Assembly: GCA_026991065.1 (NCBI GenBank)
Contig: JALXCG010000886.1
Location: 1 to 32,246 of the forward strand
Length of the DNA: 32,246 nucleotides
Reading direction: 5' to 3'
Source of the DNA: JALXCG01 sp026991065 [NCBI: Gemmatimonadota bacterium]
GTDB lineage: Bacteria; GCA-2686955
The notes under the pieces: model-generated
What the model was told of the DNA's origin: nothing
Database searches by the model: none
The model's input: the letters and a program-made list of their open reading frames with translations, nothing else
Translations under genes and position numbers: made by a program
Shown: in pieces, positions 1 to 8,332 of the stretch
How the letters are laid out: each line of letters starts with the position of its first letter
Numbering within the stretch: position 1 is the stretch's first letter

Positions 1-2667
1 GAGGGAAAAGGAAATCGACGCATCGTTGCCTTCGACTCCGGCGATCAGCTGCTGCCTTTCGCTGTCGAAAAACCGCTTCATGGCCATGGTTAAATCAAGC
101 TCAACCGCCCCAAGGGCCGTGTCGAGGCGCTGCTCGAGATCTGTGCGCAGGGCGCGGTCGTGTTCACGCAAAAGACGCTGGATGCTTACTGATCCCCAAA
201 AGATGATCGGAAAAACCGCAACAGCGACGATTGCGAGCATGAGGCGAACACGGAAGAGCCCCAGTAACCGTGGAATCCGGCGAAAATATCCACTACCCAG
301 GGCGAGCAGAAGAGCGAGAACCAGGAAGACGGCGCCGTGAACTGCGACCGAATTCAGCGCCAGAGTAACGATGTCCCCTCGCAGCCCCACCGGCAGTCCG
401 ATCCCCAGAACCTGGCCATCCGGTTGCAGGGTCCAGTAGATGCGGTAGCTTCGGTTGTCCAGCAGTACTTCCCGCCATCCTCCCGGTCGACCGTCATGTA
501 CTGGGTCGAAGAGACCTTTGGTTTCCGCGGGTAGGAGATCACCAATCGGGGCATCGGATGCATTGGAATCAACCAAAACACCGTTGCGATAGCGAAGCAC
601 GATTGGGTCGGCCCCCCAACGGGAGAGACGATGAGTAAGTTCGCCGCTGGCGGACCCCACCAAATCCGGACCGTCCGGGAGAATTGCGACGCTCACCTGG
701 CCGAGCGGCTTTCCGTCTGCCTCAACGTAGGCGGTCGCGACCAACACATCCCATTCTCTCTGCCCTACTCTGCTGACTGCACGCCGGGTGGTTATCCCTT
801 CGGTGGAATCAGGGAGAGCCCAGATTGGCCCGGTAAGGTGCCCCGGCATGTCGATTCTGAACTGCGATACCAGGCGCCCGTCCACATCCCGGATCTGAAT
901 CTGGGAAGGACGACGCCCGAGAACGAGAGCCGACGCCATCCAGGCATGGAAGGCTGCACTGTCACCGGACTTCCCGCTGGCAAGGGCGCTCTGTATCTCT
1001 CCATCCGCGAGCATGTCGTCGACGACGCTTTCCAGAAGAGAGATGTCGAGGCTTTGGCGGTGCCACGTTCGGCGCGCCTGTTCTTCGGCAAAGTACTCAT
1101 AGTCGCGCGCTTGCTGTCTCTGTAGTTCTGCAGCGCTGGCCAAGCCGACAAGGACGGCGGAGATGATCAAGGCTGGACTGAGAATCGAGCGATGCTCAAG
1201 CAGAGCCTGTGCAACAGGCCACACGACAAGAACCGCCAAAGCCAACAGCCATGCCGCGGGTGTCGCGACACCCGCCGCGAACAGTATGGTGACCGACAAA
1301 ATCGGCCCCCGCGGTAGGTGCTCGCGCCGCTTGGAAAGCGCTGCCGAGAACAGGATCTGGGCTGCAACAATTACGATCAGTACGGCCGCACCAAAGAGGG
1401 CGACAGAAGCTCCGACTGCAAGAATCGCCGGATCCTCCAGGGCCGTAATGTCCACAAATGGCGGACGACCGGCGGCAGCTGCAAAAGCCGCGGTCCAGGA
1501 TCTCCACAGAAACGCTGCACCTGCGACTACCGCCAATGCCAGAGGTGCGAAGATGAGGGGCAGCGATTCGGGCGTTTCTGAAACTCGCCGCACAAGTCGG
1601 TGGAGTCCAAGCGCGAGGCCAACACTGAGGAAGAGAAACGTGAGAGCCGCATCGCCGGGACTGCCCAGCAGTTGCCCCATTCGGGGGGGCCAGTCCGGCG
1701 GCAAGAGGACCGCGAACTCCACGGGATCCCAGATCGACTCTCCCGGAATCTGCATGTTTAGCAGAAGCAAACGCAGCAGCGCCAATACGGTCCACGCCGT
1801 GAGCAGGCCGCTGAAGCTCTCGTCATTGCGCACGAGACGAATCAGCAAGAAAAGTGCGAGCAAGCCGCCGAGGAGTTGGGTGCGGGTCTGGTGGCGAGGT
1901 CCCTGCGTTCGTCCGGGGTGCAGAGTGGAGAACGGCGGAAGAAGGGAATCCGGCAGAACCCAGGACGTCTTGGTAGTATCAATCGGAATGCAGAGCCGCG
2001 GCAGGCTCCAACCCTCAATCTGCGGCAAAGGCGGACGAATACCCGAGTCGTCAAAAGGCGCCGACAGCGTGAGCGGTCGGAGGACCTCAACCCCGCCCCC
2101 TCTTATTGGGAAATATGCGCGAACCACGCCCATCGGCTCGCCTGGCTCAATTCGAACGTGGGCGGTCGTGTCGATCGTGGATGCCTGATCGCCAAGCGCC
2201 AAAAGCGGCGTCCAGCCATTCCAAGCCAAAGCTTCACCTTGCCGATCTCGAACCACGCTGAGCACGGCATCCGCGGTGGAAGCTTCAGGAGCCAGAGACG
2301 CAAGGTCATCAAAGAGGGAGATTCGCTCTCCGGCTACAACGGCATCTCGCAACCAGGGATCGGTAGCAATCCACTGGGCATCTTCAATGGTGTGGAGAAC
2401 GGCATCCTGAAAAGCGCCGCCGGGGCCAAGGATTTCATCGCGTGGTCCTGCTCCCATGAATCCCGCCACTGCAACAGCCAGGGCACAGACTCCTGCAAAC
2501 CGTGGCATGCCGAGCGTGGATAACCCCGCAAAAAGAGCGAATGCTCCCCAAAGAGCCAGCCCCACCGGAAAATTCCCCGGCCAGGCCCAAGGAAAGAGAG
2601 AGAGCAACAGAAGTGCCGTTCCGACCCCATAAAAGGAACGACTGGAGCTTGAGGATATGCTTTGCAA
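1..2667 (-). CDS. Large polytopic membrane sensor-like protein (3' end outside window)
   Basis: One frame stays open from a stop at 2701-2703 to the window edge, giving at least 889 codons. From the TTG at 2667 it shows two hydrophobic segments (about residues 15-29 and 35-68), a first soluble, presumably extracytoplasmic region (about 70-262), an array of about seven hydrophobic helices (265-512), and a second soluble region (about 515-790) with PAS/Cache-like strands (WDVLVATAYVEADGK, GQVSVAILPDGPD). A TM pair follows (about 795-840), then a charged helical stretch at the edge. The final TM plus heptad-like helix resembles the membrane entry of HAMP histidine kinases, so a kinase or other signalling output beyond the window is likely but unseen. 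The start is uncertain: TTG 2667 is the most distal candidate, and GTG 2565 has a better GGGGAA ribosome site. It lies downstream of the secDF cluster. Confidence 0.6.
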   Translation of the reverse strand, partial: MQSISSSSSRSFYGVGTALLLLSLFPWAWPGNFPVGLALWGAFALFAGLSTLGMPRFAGVCALAVAVAGFMGAGPRDEILGPGGAFQDAVLHTIEDAQWIATDPWLRDAVVAGERISLFDDLASLAPEASTADAVLSVVRDRQGEALAWNGWTPLLALGDQASTIDTTAHVRIEPGEPMGVVRAYFPIRGGGVEVLRPLTLSAPFDDSGIRPPLPQIEGWSLPRLCIPIDTTKTSWVLPDSLLPPFSTLHPGRTQGPRHQTRTQLLGGLLALFLLIRLVRNDESFSGLLTAWTVLALLRLLLLNMQIPGESIWDPVEFAVLLPPDWPPRMGQLLGSPGDAALTFLFLSVGLALGLHRLVRRVSETPESLPLIFAPLALAVVAGAAFLWRSWTAAFAAAAGRPPFVDITALEDPAILAVGASVALFGAAVLIVIVAAQILFSAALSKRREHLPRGPILSVTILFAAGVATPAAWLLALAVLVVWPVAQALLEHRSILSPALIISAVLVGLASAAELQRQQARDYEYFAEEQARRTWHRQSLDISLLESVVDDMLADGEIQSALASGKSGDSAAFHAWMASALVLGRRPSQIQIRDVDGRLVSQFRIDMPGHLTGPIWALPDSTEGITTRRAVSRVGQREWDVLVATAYVEADGKPLGQVSVAILPDGPDLVGSASGELTHRLSRWGADPIVLRYRNGVLVDSNASDAPIGDLLPAETKGLFDPVHDGRPGGWREVLLDNRSYRIYWTLQPDGQVLGIGLPVGLRGDIVTLALNSVAVHGAVFLVLALLLALGSGYFRRIPRLLGLFRVRLMLAIVAVAVFPIIFWGSVSIQRLLREHDRALRTDLEQRLDTALGAVELDLTMAMKRFFDSERQQLIAGVEGNDASISFSL

Positions 2668-2839
2668 GGAACCACCGGTAGCTAAAGAGGGTGCTCGCGG
2701 TCAACCTCAGCGGTATGGTGAACCAGCCCGACAACCCTCGCTAGAAGTCTGTCGCATATTGCCTTTCGAGGACTTAGCAACGCAGAGATCGGAGCAGGGA
2801 CGAGTGCGGCGCGACAAGAAGACAATGCGCGACAGGCTC

Positions 2840-3415
2840 CTAAGGGCGAGATGCGGAGCGGATCTCATCTATAACCCACAACCCCGCCTCCTTGCGCAAG
2901 GAAACAACCAACCGGACGCGGTGCGAACCACCGTTGCGTTCATCAACATAGAGCCAGTCACAAATCCCGTGGGGTGCATCCGCGTGTGGACGATAGCGCT
3001 TCAGCGTGAATGCGCGGGTGTCGGTTCTAGCAAAAATCCGCTTAAACAGAAAACGCACCTGTGCCGGTCCATATTCGCCGGCCCGGGCAATGGCTCCCAC
3101 ATCAATCGAGACCCGCCGGTCTCCAAAGACTGAAAGCAGAGTCGGCAGATCTTCCCCCGCCCAAGCTTGGGAAAACCCGCTCAGTGTTTGGCGGGGGCTG
3201 GCTGATCGAGCCCCCGAATCCGGGGAGACTCGGGGCGAATGCTTGTTAGGCAGGAGGGACTTCTGCTGTCCGGTCACGGCCGGAGCACGCCTTGGTGATG
3301 TCGGTTGCGGCTGCGCGTTCCCTTGTGAGGGGTGTGCAAGAGCCACCAAGACCGCAAACATTCCATAGGCGCCGATGCGAAAGAGAAATCCGCTCATGCT
3401 CAATAGATAATGCAT
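2840..3415 (-). CDS. Small exported DUF4783/NTF2-like protein
   Basis: A protein of 191 residues. The N-terminus (about 1-34) is a signal peptide with hydrophobic core FRIGAYGMFAVLVALAHP and a likely cleavage near GNAQ. A Pro/Ser/Arg-rich linker follows (about 35-75), then a compact alpha+beta domain (about 76-191). That domain (FSQAWAGEDLPTLLSVF, then a V-S-I-D-V-G strand, an F-L-F-K-R-I-F helix, and a closing L-W-V-I-D-E-I-R strand) has the layout of the NTF2-like DUF4783 family, whose function is unknown. The reading frame extends upstream to 3514, but that part overlaps secF. ATG 3415 lies 32 nt after the secF stop and behind a GAGGATGGGGG stretch; ATG 3397 is an alternative. It is probably the fifth gene of the deacetylase-pdxJ-secDF operon. 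Family assignment is by fold pattern only. Confidence 0.6.
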   Translation of the reverse strand: MHYLLSMSGFLFRIGAYGMFAVLVALAHPSQGNAQPQPTSPRRAPAVTGQQKSLLPNKHSPRVSPDSGARSASPRQTLSGFSQAWAGEDLPTLLSVFGDRRVSIDVGAIARAGEYGPAQVRFLFKRIFARTDTRAFTLKRYRPHADAPHGICDWLYVDERNGGSHRVRLVVSLRKEAGLWVIDEIRSASRP

Positions 3416-3447
3416 CCGGCCCCCATCCTCAACCGACGACAAACACT

Positions 3448-4386
3448 CTACGCCCGGCTCTTGGCTCGCGGCATCTTCACCGGTGCGATGTTTCGGGGCT
3501 TGTGTTGGTCCCACTCATAGAGCAGCGGGCTCGCCACGAAAATGGAGGAATAGGTTCCCACAATCACACCCGTGAAAAGAGCCATCGCAAAATCCTGAAT
3601 CACCTCACCACCAAGGATAAGCAGAGTCGTAACCGGGAGTAACGTGGTCAGCGAAGTGATCACTGTACGGCTCAATGTGCGATTGATGGAGATGTTCAGA
3701 ATGTCGATGTAAGGCTTCCGACGCATGAGCTTGGCATCCTCGCGAATGCGATCAAAGACGACGATGGTGTCATTCAGCGAGTAGCCGACAATGGTGAGCA
3801 GCGCGGCAACTACCGGCAAGCTGATCTCATGTCCGAGCAGCATCAAAGTGCCAACCACGACCAGGACATCGTGAGTCAGGGTTACGATGGCTGAGATGCC
3901 GAAACGAAACTCGAAACGGAAGGTGATGTAGGCAATGATCGCCAAGAGAGCCAGAGTGATTGCGGTAAAAGCCTGGCTCTTGAGTTCTGCCCCTACTTTC
4001 GGCCCGACCATGTCCGCGGAGAGCGTTTCCACAGTGGGGTCAATCCGTTCGCGAAGAGACTGGACGATCGCATTGCTGCGGTCTTCACTGGTTTCTACTT
4101 CTTCCACAGGGACTCGAATCAGAACTTCACGACCATCCCCCACCGTCTGCACTTCCGCTCCGTCAATCTGCGTCGCATCGATCGCCGCTCGAACATCCTC
4201 AATCGCCGGCGGTTCGGAAAAATTGACTCGCAAAGCAAGCCCCCCTGCGAAGTCAATGCCATAGCGAAGACCGCCATTCATGACTATGGAACTCATGCCA
4301 ACGAGGATGATCAGGGCAGACACCACATAGGCGATGCGGCGCTTCCCAATGAAGTCAATGTGTGTGTTTTTGAATAGCTGAAGCAT
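3448..4386 (-). CDS. secF: Protein translocase subunit SecF
   Basis: A 312-residue inner-membrane subunit of the SecDF complex, an RND-superfamily proton-driven machine that pulls preproteins from the SecYEG channel on the extracytoplasmic side. TM1 is at about 17-36, followed by the conserved G-I-D-F-A-G-G loop at residues 43-49. A short periplasmic domain holds strands such as REVLIRVPVEEVE. Five more helices follow from about residue 138, including the family motif VGYSLNDTIVVFDRIRE in TM4 with the Asp that relays protons. Length is normal for a stand-alone SecF. It starts 33 nt after the secD stop, so the pair is cotranscribed. The C-terminus is short and basic (KMPRAKSRA). Confidence 0.97.
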   Translation of the reverse strand: MLQLFKNTHIDFIGKRRIAYVVSALIILVGMSSIVMNGGLRYGIDFAGGLALRVNFSEPPAIEDVRAAIDATQIDGAEVQTVGDGREVLIRVPVEEVETSEDRSNAIVQSLRERIDPTVETLSADMVGPKVGAELKSQAFTAITLALLAIIAYITFRFEFRFGISAIVTLTHDVLVVVGTLMLLGHEISLPVVAALLTIVGYSLNDTIVVFDRIREDAKLMRRKPYIDILNISINRTLSRTVITSLTTLLPVTTLLILGGEVIQDFAMALFTGVIVGTYSSIFVASPLLYEWDQHKPRNIAPVKMPRAKSRA

Positions 4387-4419
4387 GGGTCGCTCTCTCG
4401 AATGCGCGGGCCGAAGGAA

Positions 4420-6156
4420 TCAGATGCTCAGGCGGCGCAAACGCCCGGTGCTGTAAAGGAAATCGAAGGCGAGGCGGGAACAGTAGACGGCAGTGAAAAC
4501 ACTCGTGATGATGCCGATCATCAGGGTGATCGCAAAACCGCGAATTGGTCCCGATCCGTAGTAGAAGAGAATCAAGCCTGTAAGGAACGTGGTGATATTG
4601 GCATCGAGAATCGTGGTGAGTGCGCGCTCATAACCGGCTTGAATCGATGCGTAGACTGATTTCCCGGTGCGGAACTCCTCGCGAATCCGCTCGAAAATCA
4701 ACACATTGGCATCTACCGCCATGCCCATCGTCAACACGATTCCGGCAATGCCGGGTAAAGTCAGGGTGGCATTGAACAGTGCGAGCGCAGCCAGAACCAG
4801 AATCACGTTCATCAGGAGAACGATATTGGCGATGACTCCGGAAGCGCGATAGTAGATCACCATGAATGCCACAACGCAGATCAAACCGAAGAGCCCGGCG
4901 TTGGTTCCGGCCTTGATGGAGTCATGTCCAAGAGTAGAGCCAACCGTCCGCTCTTCAACCACGTGGATCGGAGCCGGCAACGCCCCGCTGCGCAGAACCA
5001 CCGCAAGGTCATTGGCTTCATCTACGGTAAAGCCGCCTTCAATCTGCGACCTTCCATCCGGAATCCGAACCCGCAAACTGGGCGCCGACCGAACCTTACC
5101 GTCAAGAACAATGGCCAACTGCCGGCCGGTGTTTTCGCCTGTTATCTGCGCGAACCGCTTCACATACTCCGGCTTGAAGGTGAGCGAAACAACCGGTTCA
5201 TTAAAGCTTCGCTGATCAAAAGTCATGCTCGCTTTGGCAACAGCGGCACCGGTGATCTCCGCTTCTCTCTGCAGAAGATAAAGCGGCGCATAGTTTTGGA
5301 AGGAGTTGGCTTCCGCCTTTGACCCCTTGATCACACCAAGACGAAACTCCAGTTCATCCGGCATGATGTCCGCCACCTCGGGCATGGCAAGAATCGCTTC
5401 GACCTTCTCAATGTTCTCTTCCGGAACCGCAAAACTCAAGCTGCCATCTTGGTAGCGAAAGGTTTGTAGCAGATCGAGGAAGGGATGCTCGGTTGCCCCC
5501 TGCTCCTCAGCCGGCTTCTCTTCGGTGTCCAGGTTACTGAACAGAGCCTCCATCGATGAGTCTGCATCAGAGCTGCCAAGCGCCGCCGAATCGGTCGCCG
5601 CGGCGGCAACCGCCAGAGTGTCGGCAACAGAACCATCGCCTCCGCCATCTGCGGTTTTCTTTGCTTGCTGTTCGGCGACGATTTCATCAATCACCTGAAG
5701 CAGTTCAACCGTCCTGGATGATCGTGCAACCAGTTTGAATTCCAGAAAAGCGGTCCGACGGATGATATTCTTGGCTCGCTCCGGATCATCGACTCCGGCC
5801 AACTGAACCAGAATCCGCCCTTCACCAAGCGGCTGGATGATCGGCTCTTCGACACCAAACTCGTCGATTCGATTGCGAATTACCTCGAGTGCTCTCCTGT
5901 ACGCATCGGCGGCTTCTTCTTCGGTCATGCCGCTGGCGTCCACCTCCAGCACCATGTGCATACCACCCTGGAGATCGAGCCCCAGAGAGATCGCGTTGGC
6001 CCTCATGCTTGCGTATGCATCCGGGTCGTTGGCCTGAAGTGCTGCCCGGCCATCCTCCCCCATGGCGCTCAGGCGTATGGTGGGCAAGAGCCCCAACACT
6101 GCGATGAGCAGCACGAAACCAATCACAACCAAGCGGGTCACGAGCTTCTTGTCCAT
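4420..6156 (-). CDS. secD: Protein translocase subunit SecD
   Basis: A 578-residue partner of SecF. TM1 is at about 7-25, followed by the G-L-D-L-Q-G-G loop at 59-65. The periplasmic P1 domain spans roughly 66-400, and TM2-TM6 (about 415-565) carry GMAVDANVLIFERIREE at 478-494 with the conserved Asp. Residues about 162-225 form an Ala/Asp/Ser/Gly-rich, acidic, low-complexity insert between P1-base strands, which simple SecD proteins lack; this partly explains the large P1. ATG 6156 follows a GAGAGG ribosome site and sits 31 nt after the pdxJ stop. It lies directly upstream of secF, the classical order. Function is certain from the motifs; the role of the insert is unknown. Confidence 0.97.
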   Translation of the reverse strand: MDKKLVTRLVVIGFVLLIAVLGLLPTIRLSAMGEDGRAALQANDPDAYASMRANAISLGLDLQGGMHMVLEVDASGMTEEEAADAYRRALEVIRNRIDEFGVEEPIIQPLGEGRILVQLAGVDDPERAKNIIRRTAFLEFKLVARSSRTVELLQVIDEIVAEQQAKKTADGGGDGSVADTLAVAAAATDSAALGSSDADSSMEALFSNLDTEEKPAEEQGATEHPFLDLLQTFRYQDGSLSFAVPEENIEKVEAILAMPEVADIMPDELEFRLGVIKGSKAEANSFQNYAPLYLLQREAEITGAAVAKASMTFDQRSFNEPVVSLTFKPEYVKRFAQITGENTGRQLAIVLDGKVRSAPSLRVRIPDGRSQIEGGFTVDEANDLAVVLRSGALPAPIHVVEERTVGSTLGHDSIKAGTNAGLFGLICVVAFMVIYYRASGVIANIVLLMNVILVLAALALFNATLTLPGIAGIVLTMGMAVDANVLIFERIREEFRTGKSVYASIQAGYERALTTILDANITTFLTGLILFYYGSGPIRGFAITLMIGIITSVFTAVYCSRLAFDFLYSTGRLRRLSI

Positions 6157-6187
6157 CTATCGAATCCAGCCTCTCGTAGATCTATGT

Positions 6188-6925
6188 CTACTCGTCGCCG
6201 GCACTGCTGCCGGCTAGCAAACGTTTCATCTGGCTTACCGCCTCGTGTAATCCAGAGAACAGGGCCCGCGCGATAATCGCATGGCCAATGTTAAGTTCTT
6301 CCATGCCGTCGATCCTGGCGACCGGGCCGACGTTCTGGTAGTCGAGTCCGTGGCCGGCATGCAGATGCATGCCCAGGGAGCAGACACGATCGGCAGCGTA
6401 GCAAAGCCGATCAAGTTCCGCTTGAGCAGAAAGTGGGTCGGTCGCATTGGCATAAGCACCGGTGTGCAGCTCAATGCCGTGGACGCCGATCCTCCAAGCA
6501 GCGTCGATCTGCGCAGGCTCGGGGTCTACAAAGACTTGCACCTGAATTCCTGCCGCGCGCAGCATCTCTACCGCAGCACCGACTCGCTCTTCCGAGCCAT
6601 GAATGTCCAGCCCACCCTCGGTGGTCAGTTCCTGCCGCCTTTCCGGGACCAGGCAGCAGTTGCGCGGCCGGACATCAACGGCGATGTCGATGACGCGTTG
6701 ATCCACCGCCAACTCGAGATTGACCGGCACTGATGCCACGCGAACAATCTCCCGCAGGTCGTGTTCCTGGACATGCCGGCGATCTTCGCGGAGATGTAGA
6801 GTGATGCCATTCGCCCCGGCATCCTCGGCGACCTGAGCAGCGCGCACCGGATCAGGTTGAGTACCGCCGCGGGCCTGGCGCAGCGTCGCCACGTGATCGA
6901 TATTCACACCGAGCCTCAGGGTCAT
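6188..6925 (-). CDS. pdxJ: Pyridoxine 5'-phosphate synthase
   Basis: A 245-residue TIM-barrel enzyme. PdxJ condenses 3-amino-2-oxopropyl phosphate with 1-deoxyxylulose 5-phosphate to make pyridoxine 5'-phosphate, the last ring-forming step of DXP-dependent vitamin B6 synthesis. The diagnostic N-terminus LGVNIDHVATLRQARGG is intact, as are HLREDRRHVQ, the mid-barrel N-L-E strand, G-I-E-L-H-T-G and HAGHGLDYQNV near the phosphate site. The frame continues upstream to 6970, but ATG 6925 gives the normal family N-terminus and forms an ATGA overlap with the deacetylase stop, indicating translational coupling. The C-terminus ends normally with an I-I-A-R-A-L-F-S-G-L segment and a short tail. Confidence 0.97.
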   Translation of the reverse strand: MTLRLGVNIDHVATLRQARGGTQPDPVRAAQVAEDAGANGITLHLREDRRHVQEHDLREIVRVASVPVNLELAVDQRVIDIAVDVRPRNCCLVPERRQELTTEGGLDIHGSEERVGAAVEMLRAAGIQVQVFVDPEPAQIDAAWRIGVHGIELHTGAYANATDPLSAQAELDRLCYAADRVCSLGMHLHAGHGLDYQNVGPVARIDGMEELNIGHAIIARALFSGLHEAVSQMKRLLAGSSAGDE

Positions 6926-8091
6926 GTCTGCTCCCCTCCGACAACAACCGATGCCGGGACCAGATTCCACACGCGGCCTTCGTTTTGCGCAAGTGTGTGA
7001 GCCAGAGCTTCATAGGTTCGGATTCGCGGGTGCCCGATGCCGATTGCTCTGCCCCGTGCTTCCGCGATCTTCGCGAGCCGTCCCAGATTATCCGAAATGG
7101 CCTCGGCATCGTCCTGCGAATCGAGAAAGATCGACGAGGCACCACAGGGAACCTGCCACCGCCGCGCCGCGCGCATGATCACGGAAGATGGGGTTGTGCG
7201 ACTGTCGACAAAAAAGAGTGCGCCTTCTTTCGCAACGGCCTGCATCAAAGCACCAACGGTGATCGAGTCACCCGTTGCCTTCGACCCCATGTGGTTGTTG
7301 ACGCCGACTGCGCATGGCACTTGCCGGAGATTGTCCCGCACAATTGCGGCAATCTGGTCGTCCGGCATCCCGGTGCAGATGGCACCCGGGCCAGGATCTT
7401 GACCTGCCAGGGCCTCCATCGGCTGGTGCATGATCACTTCGCGGCCCATTCGGTAGCAGCGCAGAGCGAGATTGCGGGCATGTGGACGCCCGGGAAGAAC
7501 TCCAAAGGTCAACCCCGGAGACAGATCCAGAAGATCCAGCACCAATGGGCTTTCGTTGTGCCCTAGATCGTCAATAATGATCGCCACCTGCGGGAGATCT
7601 GGACCCTTCAGTTCGTCGGCGGCGCTGCTCTTTTCGGGAGGAGACAGTCGGCGCAGTTGAAGATCTAGAATCGGCCTCCCCCCATGTTCGAGACGCATCT
7701 CCAAGAGCCGCCCCAGCTTACTCAACTGGCAGTCTTCTATCGTTACGGACAAACCTCGCGCTGCTTGGGCGATGGCAAGATCTACACGGGTTAGGGAAAC
7801 CGTGTCCGGCAGTGCGGCGCTCAGCAAACGAACGCCATCCTCTGTCGCGGACACCTGCGTGTGAATCGCGCTTGCCCCCACGCCAAAACGTTCCAGAACG
7901 GCGAGGATATGGGCCTCCAGGGCCTCCGCCACCGGAGTTGCTGGCTTCGGGTGACGGTTTCCCTCCAGGTGTCGGATTACTGCAACCCCCCCGATCAGCA
8001 CGAGAAACAGCGTGTACGCCAACAACGCCGCACGGCGACCTGGTGGCCGCTGCCGGGATCTTTGGCTACGAACTGTTTGTGCGCGGCGCAC
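6922..8091 (-). CDS. Divergent polysaccharide deacetylase family protein, membrane anchored
   Basis: About 390 residues from GTG 8091. A basic N-terminus (RRAQTVRSQRSRQRPPGRR) precedes one TM helix (AALLAYTLFLVLIGGVAVI), so the rest should be extracytoplasmic. The C-terminal half is a divergent polysaccharide deacetylase domain (YibQ/DUF610 type): PQVAIIIDDLGHN strand, LTFGVLPGRPHA, REVIMHQPMEA, VGVNNHMGSKAT, LFFVDSRTT, and a closing AIGIGHPRI. Such proteins are thought to act on envelope polysaccharide, but substrates are mostly unknown. The frame is open up to an ATG at 8205, but that ATG lies inside a TATAAT -10 box, so translation cannot start there from this promoter. GTG 8091 (or the adjacent TTG 8094) follows an AGGGAGAG ribosome site at suitable spacing. 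The stop overlaps pdxJ (ATGA). Confidence 0.85.
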   Translation of the reverse strand: MRRAQTVRSQRSRQRPPGRRAALLAYTLFLVLIGGVAVIRHLEGNRHPKPATPVAEALEAHILAVLERFGVGASAIHTQVSATEDGVRLLSAALPDTVSLTRVDLAIAQAARGLSVTIEDCQLSKLGRLLEMRLEHGGRPILDLQLRRLSPPEKSSAADELKGPDLPQVAIIIDDLGHNESPLVLDLLDLSPGLTFGVLPGRPHARNLALRCYRMGREVIMHQPMEALAGQDPGPGAICTGMPDDQIAAIVRDNLRQVPCAVGVNNHMGSKATGDSITVGALMQAVAKEGALFFVDSRTTPSSVIMRAARRWQVPCGASSIFLDSQDDAEAISDNLGRLAKIAEARGRAIGIGHPRIRTYEALAHTLAQNEGRVWNLVPASVVVGGEQT

Positions 8092-8203
8092 CAATGGCTC
8101 TCCCTGGGGCTCTGGAACGCCCTCAGCCGCGGCAGAACGGGTGGTGTCCACTGGTCGCGGACACGCCCCCCAAGACCGCTGTGCGAAGGCGGAGGAAACA
8201 CGC

Positions 8204-8231
8204 ATTATATCGTGAGATAGGTCAAGGTCAA
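8204..8231 (-). promoter_or_regulatory. Sigma-70-type promoter of the deacetylase-pdxJ-secDF operon
   Basis: On the minus strand there is a TTGACC -35 (8226-8231), a 16-nt spacer and a perfect TATAAT -10 (8204-8209). TTGACC is directly repeated inside the spacer. Transcription would start near 8197, leaving a leader of about 105 nt before GTG 8091. Confidence 0.75.
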
Positions 8232-8247
8232 GCTCGACAGTCCAGAG

Positions 8248-8279
8248 CCGGATATCCGCCGGCGATGGCGGCCCTCCGG
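8248..8279 (-). terminator. GC-rich hairpin after the propeller gene, possible terminator
   Basis: Outer arms CCGGA/TCCGG and inner arms CCGCC/GGCGG are separated by 3-nt internal loops, with a 6-nt apical loop. It lies 53-85 nt past the stop of the propeller gene and just before the next promoter. It has no T-tract, so any termination would be weak or factor-dependent. Confidence 0.35.
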
Positions 8280-8332
8280 GTGTGACGCGCGACGGCCAGA
8301 ACCCGGCGGAATGCAGAGGCCAAGCCGTGCCG

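Noticed and set aside
1163-2188. Plus-strand frame of 341 codons
   Set aside because: It opposes the continuous minus-strand membrane protein frame, which has coherent TM and soluble segments. The plus product is Arg/Ser/Ala-rich and featureless.
3416-3514. 33-residue N-terminal extension of the DUF4783-like protein
   Set aside because: It overlaps the secF 3' end and precedes a clear signal peptide at ATG 3415.
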